Shown here: piece after piece, positions 1 to 8,858 of the stretch
How the letters are laid out: every line of letters begins with the position of its first letter
Position numbering within the stretch: position 1 is the stretch's first letter
Assembly: GCF_900116895.1 (NCBI RefSeq)
Contig: NZ_FPCF01000002.1
Coordinates: forward strand, 175,123-239,122
DNA from: Pseudidiomarina donghaiensis
GTDB taxonomy: Bacteria > Pseudomonadota > Gammaproteobacteria > Enterobacterales > Alteromonadaceae
Direction of reading: 5' to 3'
DNA length: 64,000 nucleotides
The notes under the pieces: model-generated
Seen by the model: the letters and a program-made list of their open reading frames with translations, nothing else
Databases searched by the model: none
Told to the model about the DNA's origin: nothing
Position numbers and translations under genes: made by a program

Positions 1-2
1 TC

Positions 3-1055
3 AATGAGCGCAGCGAAGGCTTGCGCCGCATTCGTATTGTGCCGTGGAACACTGAAGATCAAGCACAGTTTATTGCTTCAGACGAAGCGGCTTATGTCAC
101 AGGTTTTGAGCGCAACGTGCAGCAAGACACCGATATTTTGCGTTATACCTATAGCTCATTGACCACACCTTCTACGGTTTACGCTTACAACATGGCAACG
201 GGCAAGCAAGAGGTGTTAAAACAAATCGAAGTACCAAACTACGATGGCAGCTTGTATGAAACCGCACGTACTTGGGCGACGGCTGATGACGGCACGAAAA
301 TTCCAGTGTCGTTATTGTATAAAAAAGGCTTTAAGCAAGACGGTAGCGCGCCGCTTTACCAATATGCCTATGGTTCTTATGGTTCAAGTTCTGATCCTTA
401 CTTCCGTTCAACCATTTTCAGCTTGGTCGATCGCGGCTTTGTGTATGCCATTGCCCACATTCGTGGTGGCCAAGAAATGGGCCGCGCATGGTATGAAAAT
501 GGCAAAATGTTGAATAAAATTAATACCTTCACCGACTTTATCGATGTGACTGAACACTTGGTTGCGGAACAATATGCTCACCCAGACAAGGTGTTTGCCA
601 TGGGTGGCAGCGCCGGCGGCCTACTTATGGGCGCTGTGGCCAATATGGCCCCGGCGCAATACCGCGGCATGATGGCCCATGTGCCATTTGTTGATGTGGT
701 AACCACCATGCTTGATGAAAGCATTCCCCTAACCACCAATGAATTTGACGAATGGGGCAATCCAAAGCACCAGCCGTACTATGACTACATGTTGTCGTAT
801 TCACCGTATGATCAGGTGAAAAAACAGGATTACCCCGCCATTTTGGTGACCACCGGCTTACACGACTCGCAGGTTCAGTATTTTGAACCAGCAAAATGGG
901 TCGCGAAGTTACGTACTCATAAAAGCGATGCGAACCCATTAATGTTCAAAACCAATATGGCGGCGGGGCATGGTGGCAGTAGTGGTCGGTTCTCGCGCAT
1001 GAAGGAAATTGCCGAAGAGTACGCTTTCATCCTGAACTTACTGCAAGAGCGCTAA
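3..1055 (+). CDS. ptrB: Oligopeptidase B, C-terminal half (5' end outside window)
   Basis: Serine oligopeptidase of family S9A that cleaves short peptides after Lys/Arg. The reading frame is open to the window edge, so only the catalytic alpha/beta-hydrolase half is present, about 350 of roughly 700 residues. The triad is complete: Ser in MGGSAGG (codon at 609), Asp in TGLHDSQVQ (864) and His in AAGHGGSSG (969), with the correct spacing for the family. PFVDVVTTMLDESIPLTT and the EWGNP segment are characteristic of oligopeptidase B rather than prolyl endopeptidase. No signal peptide can be judged because the N-terminus is missing. The gene ends just before a strong hairpin and is convergent with the YebC gene. 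Confidence 0.93.
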   Translation, partial: NERSEGLRRIRIVPWNTEDQAQFIASDEAAYVTGFERNVQQDTDILRYTYSSLTTPSTVYAYNMATGKQEVLKQIEVPNYDGSLYETARTWATADDGTKIPVSLLYKKGFKQDGSAPLYQYAYGSYGSSSDPYFRSTIFSLVDRGFVYAIAHIRGGQEMGRAWYENGKMLNKINTFTDFIDVTEHLVAEQYAHPDKVFAMGGSAGGLLMGAVANMAPAQYRGMMAHVPFVDVVTTMLDESIPLTTNEFDEWGNPKHQPYYDYMLSYSPYDQVKKQDYPAILVTTGLHDSQVQYFEPAKWVAKLRTHKSDANPLMFKTNMAAGHGGSSGRFSRMKEIAEEYAFILNLLQER

Positions 1056-1056
1056 C

Positions 1057-1131
1057 AGCTATTAGATATTAGCGAAACAAAAATGGCGGAATCTGTTAGC
1101 AGATTCCGCCATTTTCTAATATCCAATAGCT
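1057..1131. terminator. Bidirectional terminator inside a longer composite palindrome
   Basis: An inner stem of about 15 bp (AAATGGCGGAATCTG at 1081-1095 against 1100-1114) with a 4-nt TTAG loop has A and T runs at its edges, so it can terminate both convergent genes. Outside it a second pair of 16-nt arms (1057-1072 and 1116-1131) is also inverted with one mismatch, making a palindrome of about 75 bp. Confidence 0.85.
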
Positions 1132-1159
1132 AATAACTAATATCGCCTTGGCTTTCAGG

Positions 1160-1879
1160 TTACCATTGGGCGCTGTGATAGACGTTTTGCACGTCATCGC
1201 AGTCGTTCAACATATCCAACAGTTTCTCCATTTGCGCAATGTCTTCTTCACTTTCAAGTTGCGTAGTTAACTGCGGCAAGTACTGCACCTCGTCAACTTC
1301 AAACTCAATGCCTTCCATCGCTTCTTGCAGTGCCTGCTTCGCTTTGTGGGCTTCAGTATGTGGGGCGAACACGGTAATAAAGCCTTCGTCGGCTTCAATG
1401 TCAGTCACGTCCACATCGGCCATCATCAGTGTTTCAAGTACTGCGTCTTCGTCGTCACCGGCAAAGCGTAAAATGGCGCAGTGATCAAACATGTGTGACA
1501 CGCTGCCCGGAGCTCCAAGCTTGCACTTGGTTTTGGTGAAGCAATTGCGCACTTCACCAATGGTGCGGTTCGGGTTGTCGGTTAGCGCGTCTACCATGAC
1601 CATGCAGTTGCCTGGGCCAAAGCCTTCGTACATGGCGGGTGAGTAGTCTTCACCGGCACCGCCTTTAGCTTTATCAATGGCTTTTTCAATAACGTGCGCA
1701 GGAACTTGGTCCTTTTTAGCGTTATCGATCAAGCTACGAAGCTGCAAGTTTGCATCGGGGTCTACGCCGCCTTGTTTGGCGACCACGTAAATTTGGCGAC
1801 CGTATTTGCTATACACTTTACTTTTTGCTGCAGCGGTTTTCGCTATCGACTCTTTTCGGTTTTGATACGCGCGACCCAT
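1160..1879 (-). CDS. YebC/PmpR family protein, YeeN subtype
   Basis: A 239-residue YebC/TACO1-fold protein. The family acts on gene expression; it was long annotated as DNA-binding regulators, and some members assist ribosomes at difficult sequences. The N-terminus ([19 protein letters not shown]) and the segments [14 protein letters not shown] and [16 protein letters not shown] match the family. The shorter start motif, lacking the GHSKW of classical YebC, and the end [10 protein letters not shown] resemble E. coli YeeN (238 aa). Cytoplasmic, with no signal peptide. It is a single gene converging on ptrB. The start ATG at 1879 is the first in frame and fits the family N-terminus exactly. Confidence 0.88.
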   Translation of the reverse strand: MGRAYQNRKESIAKTAAAKSKVYSKYGRQIYVVAKQGGVDPDANLQLRSLIDNAKKDQVPAHVIEKAIDKAKGGAGEDYSPAMYEGFGPGNCMVMVDALTDNPNRTIGEVRNCFTKTKCKLGAPGSVSHMFDHCAILRFAGDDEDAVLETLMMADVDVTDIEADEGFITVFAPHTEAHKAKQALQEAMEGIEFEVDEVQYLPQLTTQLESEEDIAQMEKLLDMLNDCDDVQNVYHSAQW

Positions 1880-1934
1880 AAAATTGCTCTCGCTTTGTTC
1901 TAATGAAAGATAAGGGTGGCAATTTTATACCCAG

Positions 1935-3902
1935 TTACAGTTGATAATCCAGTTTTAACCAATAAGTACGGCCAGGTTCATTGACTTGGGTTATTTGTTC
2001 GTAGCCGGAAACGGCAGCACCAGCAGTACTTAAGTGCTCGGCAAAGGCCTTGTCCAGCATATTATCGACCCCAAAACTTAGTCGCCAGTGCTGGCCAAAC
2101 TTGCGGTGAGCGTTCACTGCTAGGGTGCCAAAGCCCGCGGTTTCTTTAAAATCACTGCCGGCGATATTGCCCTGGCCAATCGCAACGCGGTGTTGATTTG
2201 CAACAAGGCGCCACAAACCTGCAACAGTCCAGTCTTGCACGGTATACTCAGCGCCAAGCTTGAGTTCCAATGGTGGCTGCTGGGCAAGTGGGCGGTGGTC
2301 AGACAAATTGCTACCGTGGGTATAAGCAAGGCTAGCGTCAAGCAACCATAAGTCATTAGGACGATAGTTAACCAAAACCTCTCCGCCAAAGCTCTCAGTA
2401 TTCACTGAGCGTACGGTGTTTGGCTGCATATGCGGCGCGTCTTCAATAAGAATATAGTCGTCAACGCGGTTATAGAATGCGCTCACCACCACTTCGGTTG
2501 CCGCAACACGATAGTGATAGCCGAGATCTAGTTGGTGGGTTAGTTCCGGCGCAATATAAAACGCGCTCGCTGAAGTTGCCGACTGATTGTTGTTGCCAAT
2601 TAGCTCCCAAAAGTCAGGAAAGCGCTCGGCGCGACCTACGCCTGCGTACCACTGGTGGGGGCCAAAACTGGTTTCGCTGCGCAAAAATCCACTGGTTAAG
2701 ACATTGCTGCGCAGCGCACCGCTCGTAACGCTCAGCGGGCGTAAGTCGTTAGCTTCCCACCAATCTATGCGAACTCCGCCAAGCACATTGGTGTTGTTGG
2801 TTAGTGCATAACTAGCTTCAGAGAACAAACCGGTTTGTTGAACAATGGCGTCATCAATACGGGGTTTCTGTTGGTAAGGCATCATCGGCTGGTTCATGCT
2901 GACCCGTTCACGATGGCTGTGGTACTGATGGTCAACTCCAGCCTGTAGTTTTACCCACAAATCAGTGTCAAACGTCGCCACCATGCGGCCGCCCCGACTA
3001 TAACGGTCAGGATTGCGCGCACTCGGATTCGGCATTCTCATGGTTGGCGTAAATTCGCGAAGGCTGTAGTTATCCATAACGTGGTCAACGTAGCCAAAAT
3101 AAACTTGGCTATCAAGCTCAGCAAGCCAGTTTGTTAGATAACTCTCACGCCAACGTAAGCTGGCGCTGGTGCGGTCAAACACGGCACCATCCATCATGCG
3201 ATCAGCATAGGCAGCTTCAGCGCCACTTTGACCGAGTGTCAGCAGTACTACGGTGTCTTGGTCGGGTGTCCAACCAAACTGCGTATCAACGCCCCAACGT
3301 TGGTAGGCGCTATTAATGGGGGTGTCGTTACCGTCTTGGTAGTCGTTACTTTCGCTGTAACTGGCGTTAATGCGCCAAAACCCATTGTCGTTGCCGACTA
3401 GGTAATCGGCATTTCCGTCCATGCGGCCAAACGAGCCAATAACGGTACTGATTTGGCCAGGACTCGCCTCGGGATCAAATTGGTAGCTTTTACGCTCAAA
3501 CAATACGGTGCCAGCCGCTGGCCCATAAAGCACCGTTTGCGGGCCTTTAATGACACGGATTTGGTCATAGTTTTGCGGATTAATATAAGCGGTGGGTGGA
3601 TCCATTCGGCCACTACATCCACCGAGTACCATTTGGTCATCACTGCTGATGGTTAGGCGTGAGCCTGCCGCGCCACGAAATACGGGGTCACCGCTGGTGC
3701 CGCCTTTTCGAATCAAATTAAAACCAGGAATAGCTTTCAAATAATCGGCACCGTCTTGCGCCGGCAGTGGCTGTTGCGGTGCTTTGGGGTCTTTGACTAG
3801 TTCAATGGTATTGAGCGGCCGTGCGCCTGTCACCACAATGCGTTCTAGTGGCGGGGTATCGGCTTGGCTTAAAGCAAGTGCAATAGATAATGACAACAAC
3901 AT
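1935..3902 (-). CDS. TonB-dependent copper receptor (OprC/NosA type)
   Basis: Outer-membrane 22-strand receptor, predicted to import or bind copper with TonB energy. I place the start at 3902: a GGAG lies 8 nt upstream and the product then begins with a clean signal peptide (MLLSLSIALALSQA), giving 655 aa; an in-frame start at 3956 adds an implausible leader. A TonB-box-like ERIVVTGARP opens the mature protein. The plug carries GGCSGRMDPPTAYINPQNYD around residue 95-115, the hallmark of the TonB copper receptor family, followed by IRVIKGPQTVLYGP. The C-terminal beta-barrel ends in a typical aromatic YWLKLDYQL. It is divergent from the redox-type sensor kinase across about 150 bp. Confidence 0.87.
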   Translation of the reverse strand: MLLSLSIALALSQADTPPLERIVVTGARPLNTIELVKDPKAPQQPLPAQDGADYLKAIPGFNLIRKGGTSGDPVFRGAAGSRLTISSDDQMVLGGCSGRMDPPTAYINPQNYDQIRVIKGPQTVLYGPAAGTVLFERKSYQFDPEASPGQISTVIGSFGRMDGNADYLVGNDNGFWRINASYSESNDYQDGNDTPINSAYQRWGVDTQFGWTPDQDTVVLLTLGQSGAEAAYADRMMDGAVFDRTSASLRWRESYLTNWLAELDSQVYFGYVDHVMDNYSLREFTPTMRMPNPSARNPDRYSRGGRMVATFDTDLWVKLQAGVDHQYHSHRERVSMNQPMMPYQQKPRIDDAIVQQTGLFSEASYALTNNTNVLGGVRIDWWEANDLRPLSVTSGALRSNVLTSGFLRSETSFGPHQWYAGVGRAERFPDFWELIGNNNQSATSASAFYIAPELTHQLDLGYHYRVAATEVVVSAFYNRVDDYILIEDAPHMQPNTVRSVNTESFGGEVLVNYRPNDLWLLDASLAYTHGSNLSDHRPLAQQPPLELKLGAEYTVQDWTVAGLWRLVANQHRVAIGQGNIAGSDFKETAGFGTLAVNAHRKFGQHWRLSFGVDNMLDKAFAEHLSTAGAAVSGYEQITQVNEPGRTYWLKLDYQL

Positions 3903-4050
3903 GGTTCGTACTCCAATACAGCGTGTAAGGGCAACAGATGCGGGCATTATCAACACATTGATTTAAAAAGTGATGTGGCAAAATGTCGCAGGTGGAAATC
4001 TCGACAAACTGATGCATACTTAAGAGGTACTTAAGAAGGAGCTAAACCAC

Positions 4051-5082
4051 GTGACCATACGGGATATTTTGGCAGCGACCATACTGTTGCTTGTAACGCT
4101 TATTGCCAATAGTTTTATTTGGCTGAACGGAGCTGCAACGAACCCCTATGCCGTATTAATACTGGTGCCCATGGCTGCGGCAATGCTGATGTTGCCATTT
4201 CGGTTAGCTTGGTTGGTTATGGTGGTTGGCGTATTAGGGCAGTTGCTGCAGCTACAAGCGCCGCTACCTACTCATCATCAAATGGATACCCATTATAGGG
4301 CAATGGTTTATGGTCAAGTTTTCGCCGCTTTGCTGCTTGGTGTCACGCTGCATATTTTGCGCATACGTATAGTGCGACAACAACAAGCTATTCGCGCCTT
4401 GCATCAACGCCAGCACCGCGATGAACAATTGGTGACCATTGGTACCGCCGCAGCACAGTTTAGCCACGAAGTGGCAACGCCTATTCAAACCATACAATTT
4501 ATGCTTGAAGATGCGCGGCAACGTTACCCGAACGATGAAGACTTGCAGCGTGCCGAGCAGCAAATACGACGTATTCACAATTTGTTGTTGGACTGGCGAC
4601 AAGTTGCCGAGGATGTGCGGGTTAATCGAGTGCTCGAAATTCAAGTGAATGAGTTGGTCCAGCAAGTGCGCGATGCGTTGCTGATTGCCCGCCCTGACAT
4701 TCGCGTCGATTGGCACGACAATGAATACCCTGGCTGGGTGGTTCATGCTGACAGGACACTTATTCCGGCATTATTAAGCTTACTTCATAATGCCGCTGAT
4801 GCCGCGCCATTAGATAGCAAAATAGATGTGAGTACGACTCGCGTTGACGACTATTGGCAGATGACAATTTGTAACGAGGGCACCCCATTAGATGCACTTA
4901 AAGCGCGCGGTTTAGGTAAAGAGTTATTGCCCAGTAGCCGTGGCGTAGGAGCAGGGGCCATGCTGAGTTACGCGACCTTTGAACGTTTTAATGGCGACGT
5001 CAGTTGGCGTGCAGAACAGGCCTCCACGATAACTGAAGTGCGTTTGCCGGTTACCAAAGTGGTGGAGCCTGAACATGACTGA
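4051..5082 (+). CDS. RegB/PrrB/ActS-like membrane sensor histidine kinase
   Basis: Sensor kinase of 343 aa with about four N-terminal membrane helices (residues roughly 5-110), a short linker, a dimerisation/phosphoacceptor helix with His139 in FSHEVATPIQTIQFML, and an HATPase domain containing LLHNAADAAP. The H-box form HE-ATP is that of the RegB/PrrB/ActS redox kinases, not the usual HELRTP. The start is GTG, supported by AAGGAG about 10 nt upstream. The redox-active cytosolic Cys of RegB is not evident, so the signal may differ. It overlaps the response-regulator gene by 8 nt and leads an operon with a heme protein; the sulfur genes follow. A CTTAAG-N5-CTTAAG motif lies just before the ribosome site. 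Confidence 0.85.
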   Translation: MTIRDILAATILLLVTLIANSFIWLNGAATNPYAVLILVPMAAAMLMLPFRLAWLVMVVGVLGQLLQLQAPLPTHHQMDTHYRAMVYGQVFAALLLGVTLHILRIRIVRQQQAIRALHQRQHRDEQLVTIGTAAAQFSHEVATPIQTIQFMLEDARQRYPNDEDLQRAEQQIRRIHNLLLDWRQVAEDVRVNRVLEIQVNELVQQVRDALLIARPDIRVDWHDNEYPGWVVHADRTLIPALLSLLHNAADAAPLDSKIDVSTTRVDDYWQMTICNEGTPLDALKARGLGKELLPSSRGVGAGAMLSYATFERFNGDVSWRAEQASTITEVRLPVTKVVEPEHD

Positions 5083-5602
5083 TACGGTATTAATTATTGA
5101 TGACGACATTCAGTTGTTGCAGGCTTTGCGCAGCCGACTAGAGCGAGCCGGTTTTAGGGTGGTGACTGTCGCAACATTAGATGAACTAAACAGCACACAA
5201 TTTCCTGAAATTAAACATATTTTGTTAGATCTTAAGTTTGGTGAAACTAACGGTCTAGAGTTGATAAAGCCGTTAAATCAACGGTTTAAGCCTGATAATT
5301 TAGTGGTTTTAACGGGTTACGCCAGCATCGCTACCTCGGTGGCCGCCATTAAAGCGGGCGCCACTGACTATTTGGCTAAGCCTATACAAACACAAGTGCT
5401 GCTCAATAGCTTGGCAGCTGATGTACATCAAGAAACCGAACTGAGCGAGCAGCCATTATCACCTGCCCAACTTGAATGGGAACACATTCAGCGGGTGATG
5501 CATGAACACCATGGAAATATTTCGGCGACGGCTCGCGCCTTAGGTATGCACCGTCGCACCTTGCAACGCAAGCTAAGTAAGCACTCACCAATAAAAGAGT
5601 GA
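5075..5602 (+). CDS. RegA/PrrA/ActR-like response regulator
   Basis: Compact 175-aa response regulator: an N-terminal receiver (acidic pocket Asp9-Asp11, phosphoacceptor Asp52 in LLDLKF, Thr80, Lys102 in YLAKPI) joined to a small Fis-type helix-turn-helix (HGNISATARALGMHRRTLQRKL). This receiver-plus-Fis layout without an AAA+ domain is diagnostic of the RegA/PrrA/ActR/RoxR group, global regulators of redox and respiratory genes. The start ATGACTGA overlaps the kinase stop, implying translational coupling and a cognate pair. Likely targets, by inference from position, are the following cytochrome and sulfur genes and perhaps the divergent receptor. Confidence 0.88.
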   Translation: MTDTVLIIDDDIQLLQALRSRLERAGFRVVTVATLDELNSTQFPEIKHILLDLKFGETNGLELIKPLNQRFKPDNLVVLTGYASIATSVAAIKAGATDYLAKPIQTQVLLNSLAADVHQETELSEQPLSPAQLEWEHIQRVMHEHHGNISATARALGMHRRTLQRKLSKHSPIKE

Positions 5603-5619
5603 GCGCAAAGGAGAGTGAC

Positions 5620-6162
5620 ATGAAACGACTTATTCCTATTGTATTTTTACTATGTACTCCGGTTCTGGCCGATGAGCAGCAGCGCATCGAGCAATCGCGA
5701 CATTTAGCAATGGAACTGCAGCAGCAGTTAAGTTCTGAACTTATGGCAGCCATGCAAGCAGAAGGCCCAGTGCATGCAATTGCCGTATGTAATGAACGAG
5801 CACCAGTCATTGCCGAAGGGCTAAGTAAAAGCAATAACGCAGTGGTTGGGCGTACCGCATTGCGAGTTCGCAACCCGGACAATGCCCCCATGGGTGAGCA
5901 CAAAGCAGTGATGGACTATTTTAAAGCACGTTTGGCAAAAGATCCAAATACAGTGCCGGAAGTATTATTTACAGCAAGCAATGGCGAGCAGCATTACATG
6001 CGCGCTATTCCAATGCCGCCGCAATGTGCGGCGTGCCACGGCAGTAACATTAAGCCTGAGGTTAGCCGTGCGATTGCCCAAAAATATCCGAATGATCAAG
6101 CCACAGGCTTTGAAGTGGGTGATTTACGCGGTTCATTTTTAATTCGTTGGATTGCCGAATAA
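5620..6162 (+). CDS. Periplasmic DUF3365 (Tll0287-like) c-type heme protein
   Basis: Predicted exported single-heme protein of 180 aa. The chosen start at 5620 follows AAAGGAGA and gives a short signal peptide ending near CTPVLA; an upstream in-frame start would spoil it. A heme c attachment motif CAACH is at residues 136-140, near the C-terminus as in the DUF3365/Tll0287 family. The body (AVCNERAPVIAEGLS) is typical of that family and of heme-containing sensor domains. It follows the RegA-like gene by 17 nt. Role unknown: it may be an electron carrier or a redox/gas sensor feeding the adjacent kinase, which is inference from operon context only. Confidence 0.82.
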   Translation: MKRLIPIVFLLCTPVLADEQQRIEQSRHLAMELQQQLSSELMAAMQAEGPVHAIAVCNERAPVIAEGLSKSNNAVVGRTALRVRNPDNAPMGEHKAVMDYFKARLAKDPNTVPEVLFTASNGEQHYMRAIPMPPQCAACHGSNIKPEVSRAIAQKYPNDQATGFEVGDLRGSFLIRWIAE

Positions 6163-6208
6163 GATAGCTAGTAAGATGCAAATACAAGACGTAAACAAGG
6201 GGATTGTT

Positions 6209-7081
6209 ATGGCTACCGATGCCGTTCAAGTAAAAGCATTTCTTGATGACGATAGCGAAACTTTCAGCTATGTGGTGTACCACGAAACCGAACGTCAAGC
6301 CGTGGTTATTGACCCAGTGCTTGATTTTGATTACAAATCGGGGCGCACTCACACCAATGGTGCGCAGCGCTTGGTCGACTTTGTGAAAGCCGAGAACTTA
6401 TCAGTTACGTGGGTGTTAGAAACCCACGCCCATGCGGACCACTTGTCGGCTGCGCCGTTTGTAAAAGAGCAGGTGGGCGGCAAAATTGGCATTGGCGAGC
6501 ACATTAAAGACGTACAGCAGATTTTTAAAGACGTATTTAACTTAGAAAAAGAATTTTTGCCAAATGGCCACCAATTTGATCATTTGTTTACTGATGGCGA
6601 GACTTTTCAGGTTGGTTCCATGCACTTTGCTGTCATGCATACGCCGGGCCATACGCCAGCTGACTTGTGTTACATCGTTAATGGCAACAAGGTGTTTGTC
6701 GGCGACACCTTGTTTATGCCTGATGTCGGCACCGCCCGATGTGACTTTCCTGGTGGCAGTGCGACGACGTTGTACCGGTCAATTAAAAAGATCTTGGCAC
6801 TACCTGAAGCGACAGAAATTTATATTTGTCACGACTACCCGCCCGAGGGCCGCGAACACGAGTGTAAAACCACGGTGGCGGCGCAGCGTAAACATAGCAA
6901 GCATGTGCATGACGGGGTAAGCGAAGCTGAATTTGTTAAAATGCGTGAAGAACGCGATGCGACCCTTGACATGCCGCGCTTAATTTTACCATCAATACAA
7001 GTTAACATTCGCGCAGGCAACATGCCGCCAGCCGACGCTGACGGTAAGGTTTATTTGAAGCTGCCCATTAATCAACTGTGA
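6209..7081 (+). CDS. Persulfide dioxygenase-like MBL-fold protein (Blh/ETHE1 type)
   Basis: A 290-aa metallo-beta-lactamase-fold protein. ETHE1-type relatives use a mononuclear iron to oxidise glutathione persulfide to sulfite. The start at 6209 has AAGGGG about 6 nt upstream; longer in-frame starts have no ribosome site. Metal ligands are visible: THAHADH (His73, His75, Asp77, His78), the His in TPGHTPAD, the Asp in VGDTLFMPD and the His of ICHDYPP. GTARCDFPGGSA is the substrate-loop signature of persulfide dioxygenases and of Blh proteins. Its stop overlaps the start of the YeiH gene, linking persulfide oxidation to export of the sulfite/sulfate product. A homologue lies 1.8 kb downstream. 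Confidence 0.85.
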   Translation: MATDAVQVKAFLDDDSETFSYVVYHETERQAVVIDPVLDFDYKSGRTHTNGAQRLVDFVKAENLSVTWVLETHAHADHLSAAPFVKEQVGGKIGIGEHIKDVQQIFKDVFNLEKEFLPNGHQFDHLFTDGETFQVGSMHFAVMHTPGHTPADLCYIVNGNKVFVGDTLFMPDVGTARCDFPGGSATTLYRSIKKILALPEATEIYICHDYPPEGREHECKTTVAAQRKHSKHVHDGVSEAEFVKMREERDATLDMPRLILPSIQVNIRAGNMPPADADGKVYLKLPINQL

Positions 7082-8025
7082 AGATGGCACACATGACATC
7101 TGCTTTGTTTTGGCTAGGTGCGCTAGCAGTGTTAACACCTTGGATAAGCGCACCCATTGCGCTCGTTCTTGGCTTTCTTATGGCCAGCTTTAACTGGGTG
7201 CCCGCGGCCGTAAACACCAATGCGTGGACCAAAAAACTATTAGCCGTTGCTATTGTCGCCCTAGGTTTTGGTGTGCAGCTAGATGTTGCATGGCAAGTCA
7301 CCGGCAACTATTTGGGGCTCATGGTGGTTAGCATTGCGGTCACCCTCATTGCGGCGCTGTTAATAGGTAAAGCGTTTAAGGTTGACACCTCAACCAGTCA
7401 TTTAATTGGCTCCGGCACGGCAATTTGCGGCGGTAGCGCCATTGCAGCGGTAGGGCCTGCTATTCGCGCCCGCAGTGACCAAATGGCCTTGGCATTGGCG
7501 AGCGTATTTACTTTAAATGCCATTGCACTATTGGTGTTTCCAGTCATTGGCCGCGCTTTGGGGCTCAGCGACGAACTATTTGGCGCTTGGGCAGCAATTG
7601 CTATTCATGACACGTCTTCAGTGGTCGGTGCTGCGCAAGCTTATAGCGACGAAGCCTTACAAACGGCAACCACCTTAAAACTCGCTCGCGCTTTGTGGAT
7701 TATTCCGGTGGCCTTGCTATCTGCACTGGTGTATCAGCGCTTTTCTGGCGACAGCACAAAAACCAAGTTAACCGTACCTTGGTTTATTGGCGGTTATATT
7801 GCAGCCATGATCATTGCCACTTATTTGCCGCAATTTGCTGAACTATATAACGCCGCGTTTTCGGCGGGTAAAAAGCTGCTCGTACTAAGTTTGTATTTGG
7901 TTGGTGCTAGCATAACCATTAGCCGCTTGCGTGCAGCAGGGCCACGACCGCTGCTGCTTGCTGTGGTGCTTTGGGTGTTCATTGCGCTGCTGTCGCTTGG
8001 GTGGCTTACAATACTGACTGACTAA
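7078..8025 (+). CDS. YeiH/UPF0324 family putative sulfur oxyanion exporter
   Basis: Integral membrane protein with about ten predicted helices, of the YeiH (UPF0324, Cons_hypoth698) family often annotated as a putative sulfate exporter. The family core is clear: HLIGSGTAICGGSAIAAVGP and AIAIHDTSSVVGAA. The start is GTG at 7078 overlapping the previous stop (GTGA), or ATG at 7084; length 315 or 313 aa. Coupling to a persulfide dioxygenase suggests it removes the oxidised sulfur product, an inference from context because the family's transport substrate is not firmly established. Its last 20 bp overlap the convergent TauE/SafE gene. Confidence 0.85.
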   Translation: MKMAHMTSALFWLGALAVLTPWISAPIALVLGFLMASFNWVPAAVNTNAWTKKLLAVAIVALGFGVQLDVAWQVTGNYLGLMVVSIAVTLIAALLIGKAFKVDTSTSHLIGSGTAICGGSAIAAVGPAIRARSDQMALALASVFTLNAIALLVFPVIGRALGLSDELFGAWAAIAIHDTSSVVGAAQAYSDEALQTATTLKLARALWIIPVALLSALVYQRFSGDSTKTKLTVPWFIGGYIAAMIIATYLPQFAELYNAAFSAGKKLLVLSLYLVGASITISRLRAAGPRPLLLAVVLWVFIALLSLGWLTILTD

Positions 8026-8755
8026 GCACCACCACCGCCATAATCATTAAGAATACGGCAAAGGCCTTTTGCAGCTTCTCGCGCGGCAAGCGCGCGCTTA
8101 TCCAAGCGCCGGCAAAGCTGCCCACTATACCTGCCACGGTAATCATGCCAATGACACCCCAATCAAAGGTCAAACCTTGTTCGGTCAGCACGCTGTAATA
8201 CTTGGCAAAACCAACAAATGATTTCAGTGCAATAATCATTAAGCTGGTGCCAATAGCCAAAATCATTGGTAAGCCACCTAGCAAAACTAGAGCCGGCACA
8301 ATTAAGAAGCCGCCACCGACGCCCACAAAACCGGTAATAGCGCCAACCACAAGGCCATCAATAATTACCCGGAATACTTTAACCTCACTGGCTGCCTTGG
8401 TCGTTTGACGACCACGCCACATCATCACCGCAGCAATGGCCATTAACACCACAAACACCAATAATTGAATTCGGGTGTCTACCGTTGCGCCAAGCCATGC
8501 GCCACCATAGGCGCCAACCATGCCGGGGACACCAAACAGCCACACATGGCGCCATGACACTATTTTTTTGCGCGCGCTTAATAAGCCACCAAACAGGCTA
8601 ATGAAAGCAACGATTAATAACGACGAAGCAATGGCTATGTTGGCGGGCATTTTTGCTAAGTACAGTAGTACAGGCACGGTCAAAATCGAACCGCCTGAAC
8701 CAAATATCCCGAGACTTACACCGATAAGTACCGCACCAATTAATGCTTGAATCAT
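8006..8755 (-). CDS. Sulfite exporter TauE/SafE (TSUP) family permease
   Basis: A 249-aa polytopic permease with two homologous halves, each beginning with the glycine-rich TSUP signature: SLGIFGSGGSILTVPVLLYL near the N-terminus and ITGFVGVGGGFLIVPALVLL in the middle. Family members move sulfite, sulfonates or other sulfur anions out of the cell. An AAGGAC ribosome site precedes the ATG at 8755. It is divergent from the second persulfide-dioxygenase gene and convergent, with overlap, with YeiH, so two unrelated sulfur-anion exporters flank the oxygenase genes. Confidence 0.87.
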   Translation of the reverse strand: MIQALIGAVLIGVSLGIFGSGGSILTVPVLLYLAKMPANIAIASSLLIVAFISLFGGLLSARKKIVSWRHVWLFGVPGMVGAYGGAWLGATVDTRIQLLVFVVLMAIAAVMMWRGRQTTKAASEVKVFRVIIDGLVVGAITGFVGVGGGFLIVPALVLLGGLPMILAIGTSLMIIALKSFVGFAKYYSVLTEQGLTFDWGVIGMITVAGIVGSFAGAWISARLPREKLQKAFAVFLMIMAVVVLSQSVL

Positions 8756-8825
8756 GACCGATGTCCTTTGAAAAAACCGATGACCCTAATCGCTGACTTT
8801 ACCTTGCGTTTGTTTATCTTACCAC

Positions 8826-8837
8826 TTACTTTAGTAA
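8826..8837. promoter_or_regulatory. Small palindrome in the divergent sulfur-gene promoter
   Basis: TTACTTTAGTAA (5-bp arms) lies 22 bp before the start of the second persulfide dioxygenase gene, in the only intergenic space of the divergent sulfur genes. The position suits an operator for a persulfide-responsive repressor, but no such regulator gene is adjacent and the motif is short. Confidence 0.3.
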
Positions 8838-8858
8838 TATACGAAATAAGGAGGCTTT

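Noticed and set aside
2120..2389. Extra genes on alternative frames within the TonB receptor, KatG and other long genes
   Set aside because: They lie wholly inside well-supported genes, lack domains and ribosome sites, and are shadows.
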